Positions 16,120 to 24,214 of a DNA stretch of 64,000 bases are shown piece after piece. The notes beneath the pieces are model-generated. The model searched no databases and was not told the DNA's origin. It worked only from the letters and a program-made list of their open reading frames with translations. Origin of the DNA: Blastococcus sp. TF02A-26 (GTDB taxonomy: Bacteria; Actinomycetota; Actinomycetes; Mycobacteriales; Geodermatophilaceae); assembly GCF_003319125.1 (NCBI RefSeq), contig NZ_QOHG01000010.1, positions 112,904 through 176,903 of the forward strand. The letters run 5' to 3'. The position numbers were made by a program, and so were the translations under genes. How positions within the stretch are numbered: position 1 is the first letter of the stretch; every line of letters starts with the position of its first letter.

Positions 16120-17229
16120 TCAGGCGCGCGGCGGCGGTGGCGCGCTGCGGCGGCGTAACCGACCCAGGATCCACACCGCCACAGTGGCCACGATCGCGGC
16201 CACCAGCCCCGCGGCGAACGGGGAGACGCCGTCCTCGGTCTCGGTGAGGACGTCGGTCAGCGACCCGTCGGCCGCTCCGGTGGCCGCCGCGGGCGCCGGA
16301 GCCGCGGCCGGCACGGGCACCACGGTGACCGCGCTCGGCACGCCCTCGCTGGCCACCACCAGCGCCGAGCCGTCCGCCGAGAAGCTGATCGCCTCGCCCT
16401 GCGGGGACTCCGGCAGCGGGATGCGCACCGGCGTCCCCGCCAGCGCGGCCGGGACGTCGGACCCGACCAGCGGCCAGACGTAGGCATCGGTGTACGTGCG
16501 CAGCGCCAGTGCGTGCCCGTCGGCGGCCACGGCTCCGCCCGTCACGAGGAGCTGCCCCGCCCGGCCCACCGGACCGCCCGGCGTCCCGGTGAGGGTGAGG
16601 TCGACCGAGCCGACCTCGACCAGGCCCACGGTCGCCGCCTCCTCCAGCGCCGACACCGGCCGGTAGACGTCGCTGGAGCCCAGCACCTCCTTGGTGACCA
16701 CGTAGGGCGTCCCGTCCGGCGCCAGGAGCAACGCCTCGGCGTCCCGCGGGCCGTCCGGGTAGGCGAGCCGGTAGACGCTGGTCGCACCGTCCGGCCGGAG
16801 CGCGATGAGGGCCACCGTGGCCCGGGCCGCGTTGTTGTCCCCGGTGTCGGCCAGCCAAACCGTCCCGTCCGAGCCGACGGCCATGTCCTCGGGGTCGTAG
16901 GGGTCGACCGGCGCCCGGTGCACGGTCGTCGTCCGGCAGGCGGGGTCGAGCGCGTACACCGCGACCTCGTCACCACCGTCGTTGATGGCCAGCATGGCGC
17001 CGTCGGCACCGACCACCAGCCCCGAGAGCTCGGTGAGCGTGGGGTCGGTGATCTCGCACTGGACCGACGGCGCCGGCGGCTCCTCCGCGCGTGCTGCGGG
17101 TGCCGCCAGGGACAGCGAGATCCCGGCGAGGGCGACGGCGCCCGCGGCCCGGCCGATCGCCGCGCGGGGGACCGCACCGAGAGCCGGGACCGTCACGCGG
17201 TCACGCCGGCGGTCGGCCTGCTCGTACAC
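16120..17229 (-). CDS. Secreted beta-propeller-like protein with C-terminal membrane anchor
   Basis: 369 residues from 17229; an alternative GTG at 17196 lies 5 bp after the upstream PAP2 stop and would leave a cleaner signal peptide. A Sec signal is visible (GAVALAGISLSLAAPAARAEE, cut after ARA). The body has repeating units with Asp/Gly loops typical of NHL/SMP-30-like propellers: LSGLVVGADGAMLAINDGG, PEDMAVGSDGTVWLADTGD, AEALLLAPDGTPYVVT, GEAISFSADGSALVV. A Pro/Ala linker and one helix (about 335-356) end in a basic tail. A protein at this position downstream of lexA also exists in mycobacteria (Rv2721c), also uncharacterised. It overlaps or abuts the PAP2 gene, so they are probably co-transcribed. 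Confidence 0.75.
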   Translation of the reverse strand: MYEQADRRRDRVTVPALGAVPRAAIGRAAGAVALAGISLSLAAPAARAEEPPAPSVQCEITDPTLTELSGLVVGADGAMLAINDGGDEVAVYALDPACRTTTVHRAPVDPYDPEDMAVGSDGTVWLADTGDNNAARATVALIALRPDGATSVYRLAYPDGPRDAEALLLAPDGTPYVVTKEVLGSSDVYRPVSALEEAATVGLVEVGSVDLTLTGTPGGPVGRAGQLLVTGGAVAADGHALALRTYTDAYVWPLVGSDVPAALAGTPVRIPLPESPQGEAISFSADGSALVVASEGVPSAVTVVPVPAAAPAPAAATGAADGSLTDVLTETEDGVSPFAAGLVAAIVATVAVWILGRLRRRSAPPPPRA

Positions 17230-17947
17230 GCACCCAGCGTGACATCACGAGTGCATCGAGTGCGTGAACCACGCCCAGCAGCAGGACGCCGACGGCCGCA
17301 CCGACGACGGCGTCGCTGACCCAGTGGAAGTCCAGGGCGATCATCACCGCGGCGCAGAGGACCGGCCCGACCACCGCGAGGGCCCAGAGGAGGCGCTGGG
17401 CGGTGGGCGGCATGCCGAACTGGACGGCCTGCCAGCGGGCGACCCCCCACAGCAGCACCGCGTTGGCCACGTGCCCGGACGGGAAGGAGGCCCCGTCCTC
17501 GTGGTGCAGGTAGAGGCCCTCGTGACCGGGGGCGGTCCGGCCGATGCCCCACTTGAGGCTGTAGACGACCACGCTGAGCAGCACGAGGGCGAGGAGCACC
17601 CGGGGCAGCGGCAGCAGTGTCCGGCGACGGACGGCCAACCAGCCGATCAGGCAGGCGAGCACGACCAGCATCGTGCCGCGGCCGCCGATCTGGGTGACCA
17701 CCCACAGCGGCCAGTAGGCGGCGGAGTCGCGCAGCCCCCACTCGGAGACGACGTCGGAGACCTCCACGTCGATCCGCTCGGTGACGCCCCGGCCGAGCAC
17801 GTCGGCGGTGACGACGACGGTGACGACCAGGGCGAGGAGCATCGCCCACCACGGGGGCCGGCCGGCCGAGACCACGGCGGGGTGGCCCTGGACCGGGTCC
17901 TGCCGGAACGAGGCCTCGAAGGACCGTCGCACCACGCCGCTGGTCAC
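17201..17947 (-). CDS. PAP2-superfamily membrane phosphatase
   Basis: 248 residues with about six membrane helices. The three phosphatase signature regions are visible: KWGIGRTAP (C1, KX6RP-like, with Arg and Pro separated by Thr-Ala), SFPSGHV (C2 PSGH) and LDFHWVSDAVVG (C3, with catalytic His and Asp; the usual Ser-Arg start is not evident). Such enzymes remove phosphate from lipid phosphates such as undecaprenyl pyrophosphate or phosphatidate on the outer face of the membrane. The exact substrate cannot be assigned. It is followed by the secreted propeller-like gene, with a 29-bp overlap if the longer start of that gene is used. Confidence 0.85.
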   Translation of the reverse strand: MTSGVVRRSFEASFRQDPVQGHPAVVSAGRPPWWAMLLALVVTVVVTADVLGRGVTERIDVEVSDVVSEWGLRDSAAYWPLWVVTQIGGRGTMLVVLACLIGWLAVRRRTLLPLPRVLLALVLLSVVVYSLKWGIGRTAPGHEGLYLHHEDGASFPSGHVANAVLLWGVARWQAVQFGMPPTAQRLLWALAVVGPVLCAAVMIALDFHWVSDAVVGAAVGVLLLGVVHALDALVMSRWVRVRAGRPPA

Positions 17948-18042
17948 CCGGTCACGGTACCGGGACGTGACCGCACCGTGACCTCGAGCGGGCGGAACGA
18001 CCCCGCTGAGGGTCCCGCGCGGGGTGGCGCGACGGCACCGGC

Positions 18043-19557
18043 TCAGCCGACCGGCGTGCCGAACTCCTCGAGCGCCGCGGCGAGGGCGCCGTCCACCCGG
18101 GCGGACAGGCGCGTGCCGCCGGCCTCGTGGCTCTCGGTGAGCACCTCGCCGTCCCGGTGGACCCGGGCGACCAGGTCGCCGCGGTCGTAGGGCACCAGGA
18201 CGTCGACCTCGGTCTCCGGGTGGGGCAGACGGGCGGCGAGGAGCTCCCGCAGCCGGTCGATCCCCTCACCGGTCCGGGCCGAGACCCACACCGCGCCGGG
18301 CAGCGCCTGCCGGAGGGTGAGCACGTCCTCCTCGGTCATCGCGTCGACCTTGTTGACGACGATGAGCTCGGGCACCGAGCGCGCGTCGATGTCCTGCAGC
18401 ACCACCCGCACCGCGTCGATCTGGCCGAGCGGGTCGGGATCGGAGCCGTCGACGACGTGCAGCAGCAGGTCGGCGGCGGCCACCTCCTCCAGCGTGGAGC
18501 GGAAGGCGTCGACGAGCTGGTGCGGCAGGTGGCGCACGAAGCCGACGGTGTCGGTGAGCGTGTACTCCCGGCCCTCCTCGGTCTGCGCGCGGCGGACCGT
18601 CGGGTCGAGGGTGGCGAACAGCGCGTTCTCCACCAGCACGCCGGCACCGGTGAGCCGGTTGAGCAGGCTGGACTTGCCGGCGTTGGTGTAGCCGGCGATC
18701 GCCACGCTGGGGACGGCGTTGCGGCCGCGGCTCGCGCGCTGCGTCTCCCGCGCGGTCGCCATGCCGGCGATCTCCCGGCGCAGCTTGCTCATCCGCGACC
18801 GGATGCGGCGCCGGTCGGTCTCGATCTTCGTCTCACCCGGGCCACGGGTACCGATGCCGCCACCGCCGGCGACGCGGCCACCGGCCTGCCGGGACAGCGA
18901 CTCACCCCACCCGCGCAGCCGCGGCAGCATGTACTGCATCTGGGCGAGCTCGACCTGGGCCTTGCCCTCCCGGCTGCTCGCGTGCTGGGCGAAGATGTCC
19001 AGGATCAGCGCGGTCCGGTCGACCACCTTGACCTTGAGGATCTTCTCCAGGGCGTTCAGCTGGCCGGGGGTCAGCTCGCCGTCGCAGATCACGGTGTCGG
19101 CGCCGGTCGAGGCGACGATGTCGCGGATCTCGTTGGCCTTGCCGGAGCCCACGTAGGTGCCGGCGTCCGGCGTCGAGCGCCGCTGGCTGACCGCCTCCAG
19201 CACCTGCGAGCCGGCGGTCTCGGCCAGGGCGGCGAGCTCGGCCAGGGAGCGGTCGGCGTCGGCCTGGGTGCCCTCGGTCCAGACCCCCACCAGGACGACG
19301 CGCTCGAGGCGCAGCTGCCGGTACTCGACCTCGGTGACGTCGGCCAGCTCGGTGGAGAGGCCGGCCACGCGGCGGAGACCACCACGCGCCTCGAGGTCGT
19401 AGCTGCCGGTGGTGTCGTCGGGCTCGTCCCACTGGCCGGCCGGCGCGGGGCGGCTCCCGAGGTCGCGCGGCTCGTCGGCGGGCTGGGTGGTGCCGGTCGC
19501 GCGGTCGGCGCGGTCCTGGGCGTCGGCGAGCACGGCTCGGTTCTGGGCGGTCGTCAT
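18043..19557 (-). CDS. hflX: Ribosome-associated GTPase HflX
   Basis: 504 residues from the ATG at 19557, which has CTGGAG 6 nt upstream; the frame stays open further but has no family resemblance there. The N-terminal HflX domain includes ERVVLVGVW, ISQRRSTPDAGTYVGSGKANEI (as VSQRRSTPD...) and DGELTPGQLNALEK. A linker helix follows, with GPGETKIETDRRRIRSR. The G domain has G1 GYTNAGKSSLLNRL, G3 DTVGFVRHLP and G4 VVNKVD. HflX splits stalled 70S ribosomes under stress and, in mycobacteria, affects macrolide tolerance. It sits near dapF and miaA as in other actinobacteria. Confidence 0.95.
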   Translation of the reverse strand: MTTAQNRAVLADAQDRADRATGTTQPADEPRDLGSRPAPAGQWDEPDDTTGSYDLEARGGLRRVAGLSTELADVTEVEYRQLRLERVVLVGVWTEGTQADADRSLAELAALAETAGSQVLEAVSQRRSTPDAGTYVGSGKANEIRDIVASTGADTVICDGELTPGQLNALEKILKVKVVDRTALILDIFAQHASSREGKAQVELAQMQYMLPRLRGWGESLSRQAGGRVAGGGGIGTRGPGETKIETDRRRIRSRMSKLRREIAGMATARETQRASRGRNAVPSVAIAGYTNAGKSSLLNRLTGAGVLVENALFATLDPTVRRAQTEEGREYTLTDTVGFVRHLPHQLVDAFRSTLEEVAAADLLLHVVDGSDPDPLGQIDAVRVVLQDIDARSVPELIVVNKVDAMTEEDVLTLRQALPGAVWVSARTGEGIDRLRELLAARLPHPETEVDVLVPYDRGDLVARVHRDGEVLTESHEAGGTRLSARVDGALAAALEEFGTPVG

Positions 19558-19717
19558 CGTCTCCAGCGTGGCATGCCCCTCGTCGCGGGGCATCTGAGTT
19601 GTGGCTGCTGCTCGTGTCATCGCCCGGTACAACACCGCGCGGGCCCGCATGCATCCCGCCCGCGCGGGGGTAGGTCCTCCCCGACGGACGACATGCACGC
19701 CGATCGAGGAGGCAGCC

Positions 19718-19921
19718 GTGAGCACCAGCAGCACCGAGGGCGTCGAGGACCCGGGCGCGGACCCGAAGGGGCTGAACCCGCCGCGCAATCTGTTCGGCGG
19801 AGCCGACCAGGACACCGGCCGCGGCGAGCCGCGGGGCACCGGCAACGTCGGTCCCGGCGACAAGCCCGAGGCGCCGACGGACGACCCGGAGACCCGGGCC
19901 GACACCCCCGACCGGCCCTAG
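19718..19921 (+). CDS. Small acidic disordered protein (67 residues)
   Basis: A GTG start at 19718 follows a good GAGGAGG site (5 nt spacing). The 67-residue product is rich in Gly, Pro, Asp and Glu (GVEDPGADPKGLNPPRNLFGG, NVGPGDKPEAPTDDPE) with no hydrophobic core, so it is predicted to be disordered. It is divergent from hflX and convergent with dapF (31 bp between the ends). I do not recognise a family. The strong ribosome site supports real translation. Confidence 0.5.
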   Translation: MSTSSTEGVEDPGADPKGLNPPRNLFGGADQDTGRGEPRGTGNVGPGDKPEAPTDDPETRADTPDRP

Positions 19922-19952
19922 CCGGCCGCGGGCCGCCCCGGGCTGGTCGGAG

Positions 19953-20831
19953 TCACCCCAGCCACTCGGCGGTGAGCTCGCCGGCGGCGACGACGACCGC
20001 CGGACCGCGCAGCACCGTGGTGTCCGGGGCGACGTCGACGGTCAGCCGGCCGCCGGGGACGTCGACCACGACGGTCCCGGCGGTCGCGCCCCCGGCCACC
20101 AGGGCGGCGTAGGCGGCGGCGCAGGCGCCGGTGCCGCAGGAGCGGGTCTCCCCCACCCCGCGCTCGTGCACCCGCAGGCGGATGTGCGCGTCTGCACCCT
20201 CGCCCGCCGCCCGCAGCACGGTGATCAGCTCGACGTTCACGCCCTCGGGGAACAGCGCGGCGTCGAAGCGTGGCGGCGCCGCCAGGTCCAGCGCGTCGAG
20301 GTCGACGTCGGTGAGGCAGGCCAGGTGCGGGTTGCCCATCGACACCGCGAGCCCGTCGAACCGCCGGCCGGCCAGCTCGGCCGAGCCGCGGCCGAACTCG
20401 CGCGCCGGGCCCATGTCGACCCAGTAGGTCCCGTCGGCGCCGGCGCCCACCCGCCGGGGGCCGCCGCGGGTGCCGACCCAGACCCCGTCGGTGCAGGCGG
20501 CGCGGTCGAGCAGGCCCTCGGTGACCAGCACGTGCAGGAACAGCCGGATGCCGTTGCCGCACATCTCGGCCAGCGACCCGTCGGCGTTGCGGTGGTCCAT
20601 GAACCACTCGCAGCGGGTGAGGTCCTCGCCGAGGACGGCGGGGGCGTCGGGCACGTGCACGCTGCGCACCACCCGGAGGACGCCGTCGCCACCGAGGCCG
20701 GCGCGGCGCTCGCAGAGCCGGCGGACCATGGCGTCGTCCAGCCGGCTCTCCGGCCAGCGGTCGCCGTCGGGATCGGGCAGGACGACGAAGTCGTTCTCCG
20801 TGCCGTGCCCGACGAGCACCCGGTTGCTCAC
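19953..20831 (-). CDS. dapF: Diaminopimelate epimerase
   Basis: Interconverts LL- and meso-diaminopimelate for lysine and peptidoglycan synthesis. 292 residues from a GTG at 20831 with GAGGAGG upstream. Both catalytic cysteines are present: Cys91 in AEMCGNGIR and Cys232 in RSCGTGACA. Substrate-contact motifs SMGNPHL and HERGVGET are also seen. It lies downstream of miaA and its own LigB-like neighbour on the same strand, separated from miaA by a 73-bp spacer with a palindrome. Confidence 0.96.
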   Translation of the reverse strand: MSNRVLVGHGTENDFVVLPDPDGDRWPESRLDDAMVRRLCERRAGLGGDGVLRVVRSVHVPDAPAVLGEDLTRCEWFMDHRNADGSLAEMCGNGIRLFLHVLVTEGLLDRAACTDGVWVGTRGGPRRVGAGADGTYWVDMGPAREFGRGSAELAGRRFDGLAVSMGNPHLACLTDVDLDALDLAAPPRFDAALFPEGVNVELITVLRAAGEGADAHIRLRVHERGVGETRSCGTGACAAAYAALVAGGATAGTVVVDVPGGRLTVDVAPDTTVLRGPAVVVAAGELTAEWLG

Positions 20832-20904
20832 TGCCGCCTCCTCGCTGACGCTCGTCGGCCGCGTTCGCCGCGCTGCTCCGCCCCTGGTGAGCTCGCGAGC
20901 TCGC
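20832..20904. repeat. miaA-dapF spacer with perfect 14-bp palindrome
   Basis: GAGCTCGCGAGCTC (20889-20902) is a perfect palindrome inside GTGAGCTCGCGAGCTCGCTCAC. The element covers the end of the spacer just before the miaA stop. It resembles short GC-rich intergenic elements that recur in actinobacterial chromosomes, but no second copy was found by eye in this window. Confidence 0.4.
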
Positions 20905-21831
20905 TCACTCCCTGATGGTACGGGCGGTGATCAGCTTCCCCACCGCGTCGGCCAGGTCGGGACGGGCGGCGTCGAACCAGGTGGTCGCGGCGTCCCGGCG
21001 GAACCAGGACCGCTGCCGCCGGACGAACCGCCGGGTGGTCGTCACGGTGCGCTCGCGGGCCTCGTCCGGGCTCAGCTCGCCGTCGAGCTGGGCGAGCACC
21101 TGGGCGTAGCCGAGGGCGCGCGAGGCCGTGGGCCCCTCGCGCAGGCCGTCGGCGGCCAGCCCCTCCACCTCGGCGACGAACCCGCTCGCCCACATGCGGT
21201 CCACCCGCAGCGCGATCCGCTCGTCGAGCTCGGCCGGCTCCCGGTCCAGCCCGACGACGACGGCCGGGTAGTGCGGGCGCGGCTCCGGCAACGACGCCCG
21301 GAAGGGCCCGCCGGTCAGCTCGACCACCTCCAGCGCGCGCACGATCCGCCGTCCGTTGCTGGGCAGCACCGCCGCGGCCGCGGCCGGGTCGACATCGGCG
21401 AGGCGGGCGTGCATCGTCGCGGGGCCGACGTCGGCCAGCTCGGCCTCCAGCCGCGCCCGCAGCTCCGGGTCGGTGCCGGGGAAGTCGAGCTCGTCGAGGA
21501 CGGCGCGCACGTACAGGCCCGAGCCGCCCACGAGGAACGGCACCACGCCGGCGGCCCGCAGCCGGTCGACCTCCGCGCGGGCCCGCGACCGGTACTCGGC
21601 GACCGACGCGGGCTCCCGGACGTGCCACAGGTCCAGCAGGTGGTGCGGGACGCCGCCCCGTTCGGCGAGGTCGGGCTTGGCGGTGCCGATGTCCATGCCG
21701 CGGTACAGCTGCATCGAGTCCGCGTTGACCACCTCGCCGCCCAGCCGGGTCGCCAGCGCCACGGCCAGCGCCGTCTTGCCGGTCGCGGTCGGGCCGACCA
21801 CGGCGACCACGGGCGGCGGCGTACCGGTCAC
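20905..21831 (-). CDS. miaA: tRNA dimethylallyltransferase
   Basis: Transfers a dimethylallyl group to N6 of A37 in tRNAs that read UNN codons, the substrate for MiaB. 308 residues from the GTG at 21831, which overlaps the upstream stop by 4 bp. The P-loop GPTATGKT (13-20) is followed by VVNADSMQLYRGMDIGTAKP, then PHHLLDLW and the LVGGSGLYVRA motif, all diagnostic for MiaA. The C-terminal part has SRALGYAQVL and RFVRRQRSWFRRD. MiaB, which acts next, is encoded 2.4 kb upstream on the same strand. Confidence 0.96.
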   Translation of the reverse strand: MTGTPPPVVAVVGPTATGKTALAVALATRLGGEVVNADSMQLYRGMDIGTAKPDLAERGGVPHHLLDLWHVREPASVAEYRSRARAEVDRLRAAGVVPFLVGGSGLYVRAVLDELDFPGTDPELRARLEAELADVGPATMHARLADVDPAAAAAVLPSNGRRIVRALEVVELTGGPFRASLPEPRPHYPAVVVGLDREPAELDERIALRVDRMWASGFVAEVEGLAADGLREGPTASRALGYAQVLAQLDGELSPDEARERTVTTTRRFVRRQRSWFRRDAATTWFDAARPDLADAVGKLITARTIRE

Positions 21832-22559
21832 GGCGCCGTCCGGAGGGCCGTCCACGAGGCCACCAGGTAGCCGACGCCGAACGGCGCCGCGTCGTGGCGG
21901 AGCTCGGCTACGACCGGGCGCCCGGCGACGGCCCGGCCGACCGCGCGCCACACCGGGACCCCGGCGGCCAGCAGCCGCTCCCCCTCGGCGGCGTCGAGGT
22001 CGGCGACCGCGGCGGCGTCGCCCGCCGCGAGGGCGGCGGCGACCGCGGCATCGAAGGGCTCGGCGGCGTCGTCCAGGTAGCCGGGCGCCTTGACGCTGCG
22101 GCGCGCCGAGCCGTCCCCCAGGGCGAGGACCCCCACCGGGCCGGGCAGGCCCGCGAGCACGTCGCCGAGGTCCTCCGGCCCCGCACCGAGCCGCAGCCCG
22201 GAGTGGCCGGCCTGGTGGAGCAGCCAGGCGCCCACGGTGAGGGACAGGGGCGTGCGCCGGCCGCCGGGCCGGGTCCCGCCGGCGAAGGGGACCTCAAGGT
22301 CGACGCCCACGCCGCGCAGGTCCCCGGCGTCGCCCGCGCCGTACCGGCCGGTGGCGCCCGGACCGACGACGACGACGGCCTCCGGCGACGCCGCGAGGAG
22401 CGCCTCCACCGCGTCGGCGCAGGCCTGGCGCAGCGCCGTCGTCTCCGCCTCGGCGCGCCCCTCGACCGCGGGCAGCAGCAGCGGCGGGCACGGGCAGAAG
22501 GCAATCGACAGCTGCTCGGCCGGGGCGGGGGACGGGGATCCGGCCTGTTCAGTCGTCAC
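21828..22559 (-). CDS. LigB-like (class III extradiol dioxygenase subunit B fold) protein
   Basis: 243 residues from a GTG at 22559; the open frame begins slightly earlier. It begins IAFCPCPPLLLPAVEG and has VVVVGPGATGRYGAGDAGDL, WLLHQAGHSGLRLG, and GVLALGDGSARRSVKAPGYLD. This pattern is the conserved actinobacterial protein always found beside miaA (Rv2728c in M. tuberculosis). The fold is related to class III extradiol dioxygenases, but the metal-binding His cluster of true LigB is not evident at the N-terminus, so catalysis is doubtful. It overlaps miaA by 4 bp, implying coupled expression. Biological role unknown. Confidence 0.7.
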   Translation of the reverse strand: MTTEQAGSPSPAPAEQLSIAFCPCPPLLLPAVEGRAEAETTALRQACADAVEALLAASPEAVVVVGPGATGRYGAGDAGDLRGVGVDLEVPFAGGTRPGGRRTPLSLTVGAWLLHQAGHSGLRLGAGPEDLGDVLAGLPGPVGVLALGDGSARRSVKAPGYLDDAAEPFDAAVAAALAAGDAAAVADLDAAEGERLLAAGVPVWRAVGRAVAGRPVVAELRHDAAPFGVGYLVASWTALRTAP

Positions 22560-22599
22560 GGCAGCAGTGTCGCCGATGCGACGTGGGACACTGCGGTGC

Positions 22600-24156
22600 G
22601 TGTCGAGCACGGAGAGCCCCGTAGACGGTTCGCAGCAGGTCCCCCCGCCCGCCGAGGCCGGTGAACCGGCCCGATCCGAGGCCGTCGCACCCGAGGCCGG
22701 GACCGCTGCCGCGCCGAGTCCTCAGGACGCAGAACTGGCCGATCCGACGGCCGCCGACCCGGCTCCCGAGCCGGGTGCCGAGGCCGCGCCCGACGTCGAG
22801 ACGCCCGCGGCCGAGGCGCCGGCGGGCGAGGAGCCGGTCACGCCGGGGCCCCTGCCCGAGGAGGCGGCCGCGGCGATCGCCGCCGTCCCCGCTCCCGGCG
22901 CCGTCCCCCCGCACGCGGCCGGGGACGCGCCGGCCGCCGCGCCCGCCTCGGACCCCTCCGCGTGGGGCCGGGTCGACGAGGACGGCACCGTCTACGTGCG
23001 CACCGCCGAGGGCGAGCGGGCCGTCGGCTCGTGGCAGGCCGGCGACCCGGCCGCCGGCCTGGCCCACTTCGGCCGCCGGTACGACGACCTGGCCACCGAG
23101 GTGGGGCTGCTGGAGGCCCGGCTCAAGGCGCACACCGGCAACCCCGGCGAGATCAAGTCCAAGGCGCAGGCGCTGGCCGAGCAGATCCCGACCGCCACCG
23201 CGGTCGGCGACCTCGACGGCCTCGCCGCCCGGGCCCGCGCCATGGTCGAGACGGCGGAGGCCGCGTCCGCCACCTACCGGGCCGAGAAGGCCGCCCAGCG
23301 CACGGCGCAGATCGCCCGCAAGGAGGCGCTGGCCGTCGAGGCGGAGCAGATCGCCGCGGAGTCCACCGCCTGGAAGGCCGCCGGCGACCGGCTCAAGGCC
23401 ATCGTGGAGGAGTGGAAGACGATCCGGGGCATCGACCGGAAGACCGACGAGGCGCTGTGGCAGCGGTTCGCCGCCGCCCGCGACGCCTTCGGCCGCCGCC
23501 GGGGTGCGCACTTCGCCTCCCTCGACGCGCAGCGCGGTGAGGCGCGGGCGGCCAAGCAGGAGCTGATCGCGGAGGCGCAGCGGCTGTCGACGTCCACCGA
23601 CTGGGGGCCGACGAGCGCGGCGATGCGATCGCTCATGGACCGCTGGAAGGCCGTGCCGCGCACCGGCCGCGACGGCGACGACGACCTGTGGAAGCAGTTC
23701 CGCGCCGCCCAGGACGTCTTCTTCGCCGCCCGCACCGAGTCGGACAAGGCCCGCAACAGCGAGGAGCAGGCGAACCAGCAGGCCAAGGAGGAGATCCTCG
23801 CCGAGGCCGAGAAGCTGGACCCGAGCAAGGACCTGCGCGGCACCCAGAACGCGCTGCGCAAGCTGCAGGAGCGCTACGACGCCATCGGGCACGTCCCGCG
23901 CGGGGCGATGCGCGCGCTGGAGGACCGCATGCAGGCGGTGGAGCAGAAGGTCCGCGGTGCCGCTGACGCCGGCCGGGTCCGCACCGCTCCGGAGAACCCG
24001 ATGGTGACCTCGATGCGGGCCGCCGTCGCCAAGGCCGAGGAGCAGCTGGCCAAGGCCGAGGCCGCGGGCGACCGGCGCCGGATCGACGAGGCCAAGGCCA
24101 ATCTGGCCACCCGCCAGGAGTGGCTCGCCGAGGCGGAGAAGTCCGCGCGCCGCTGA
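22600..24156 (+). CDS. DUF349 coiled-coil protein
   Basis: 518 residues from a GTG at 22600. The first 125 residues are an Ala/Pro/Glu-rich acidic tail without obvious structure. Then comes a core with WGRVDEDGTVYVRTAEGERAVGSWQAG. The rest is almost wholly helical, with DUF349 repeats: WKAAGDRLKAIVEEWKTI, LWQRFAAARDAFGRRR, STDWGPTSAAMRSLMDRWKAV and LWKQFRAAQDVFFAAR. Further coiled coil (AKAEEQLAKAEAAGDRRRI) closes it. DUF349 proteins are widespread and of unsettled function. It is divergent from the LigB-like gene, and a perfect hairpin follows its stop. Confidence 0.88.
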   Translation: MSSTESPVDGSQQVPPPAEAGEPARSEAVAPEAGTAAAPSPQDAELADPTAADPAPEPGAEAAPDVETPAAEAPAGEEPVTPGPLPEEAAAAIAAVPAPGAVPPHAAGDAPAAAPASDPSAWGRVDEDGTVYVRTAEGERAVGSWQAGDPAAGLAHFGRRYDDLATEVGLLEARLKAHTGNPGEIKSKAQALAEQIPTATAVGDLDGLAARARAMVETAEAASATYRAEKAAQRTAQIARKEALAVEAEQIAAESTAWKAAGDRLKAIVEEWKTIRGIDRKTDEALWQRFAAARDAFGRRRGAHFASLDAQRGEARAAKQELIAEAQRLSTSTDWGPTSAAMRSLMDRWKAVPRTGRDGDDDLWKQFRAAQDVFFAARTESDKARNSEEQANQQAKEEILAEAEKLDPSKDLRGTQNALRKLQERYDAIGHVPRGAMRALEDRMQAVEQKVRGAADAGRVRTAPENPMVTSMRAAVAKAEEQLAKAEAAGDRRRIDEAKANLATRQEWLAEAEKSARR

Positions 24157-24163
24157 CGAAGGA

Positions 24164-24211
24164 CCCCGCTGCCCCCCGCCCCTCGCACGCTCGGGGCGGG
24201 GGGCAGCGGGG
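24164..24211. terminator. Perfect 19-bp hairpin between DUF349 gene and miaB
   Basis: The arm 24164-24182 pairs fully with 24193-24211 around a 10-nt loop (TCGCACGCTC). It starts 8 bp after the DUF349 stop and ends 4 bp before the miaB stop codon on the other strand, so it serves both convergent genes. Confidence 0.88.
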
Positions 24212-24214
24212 CCT

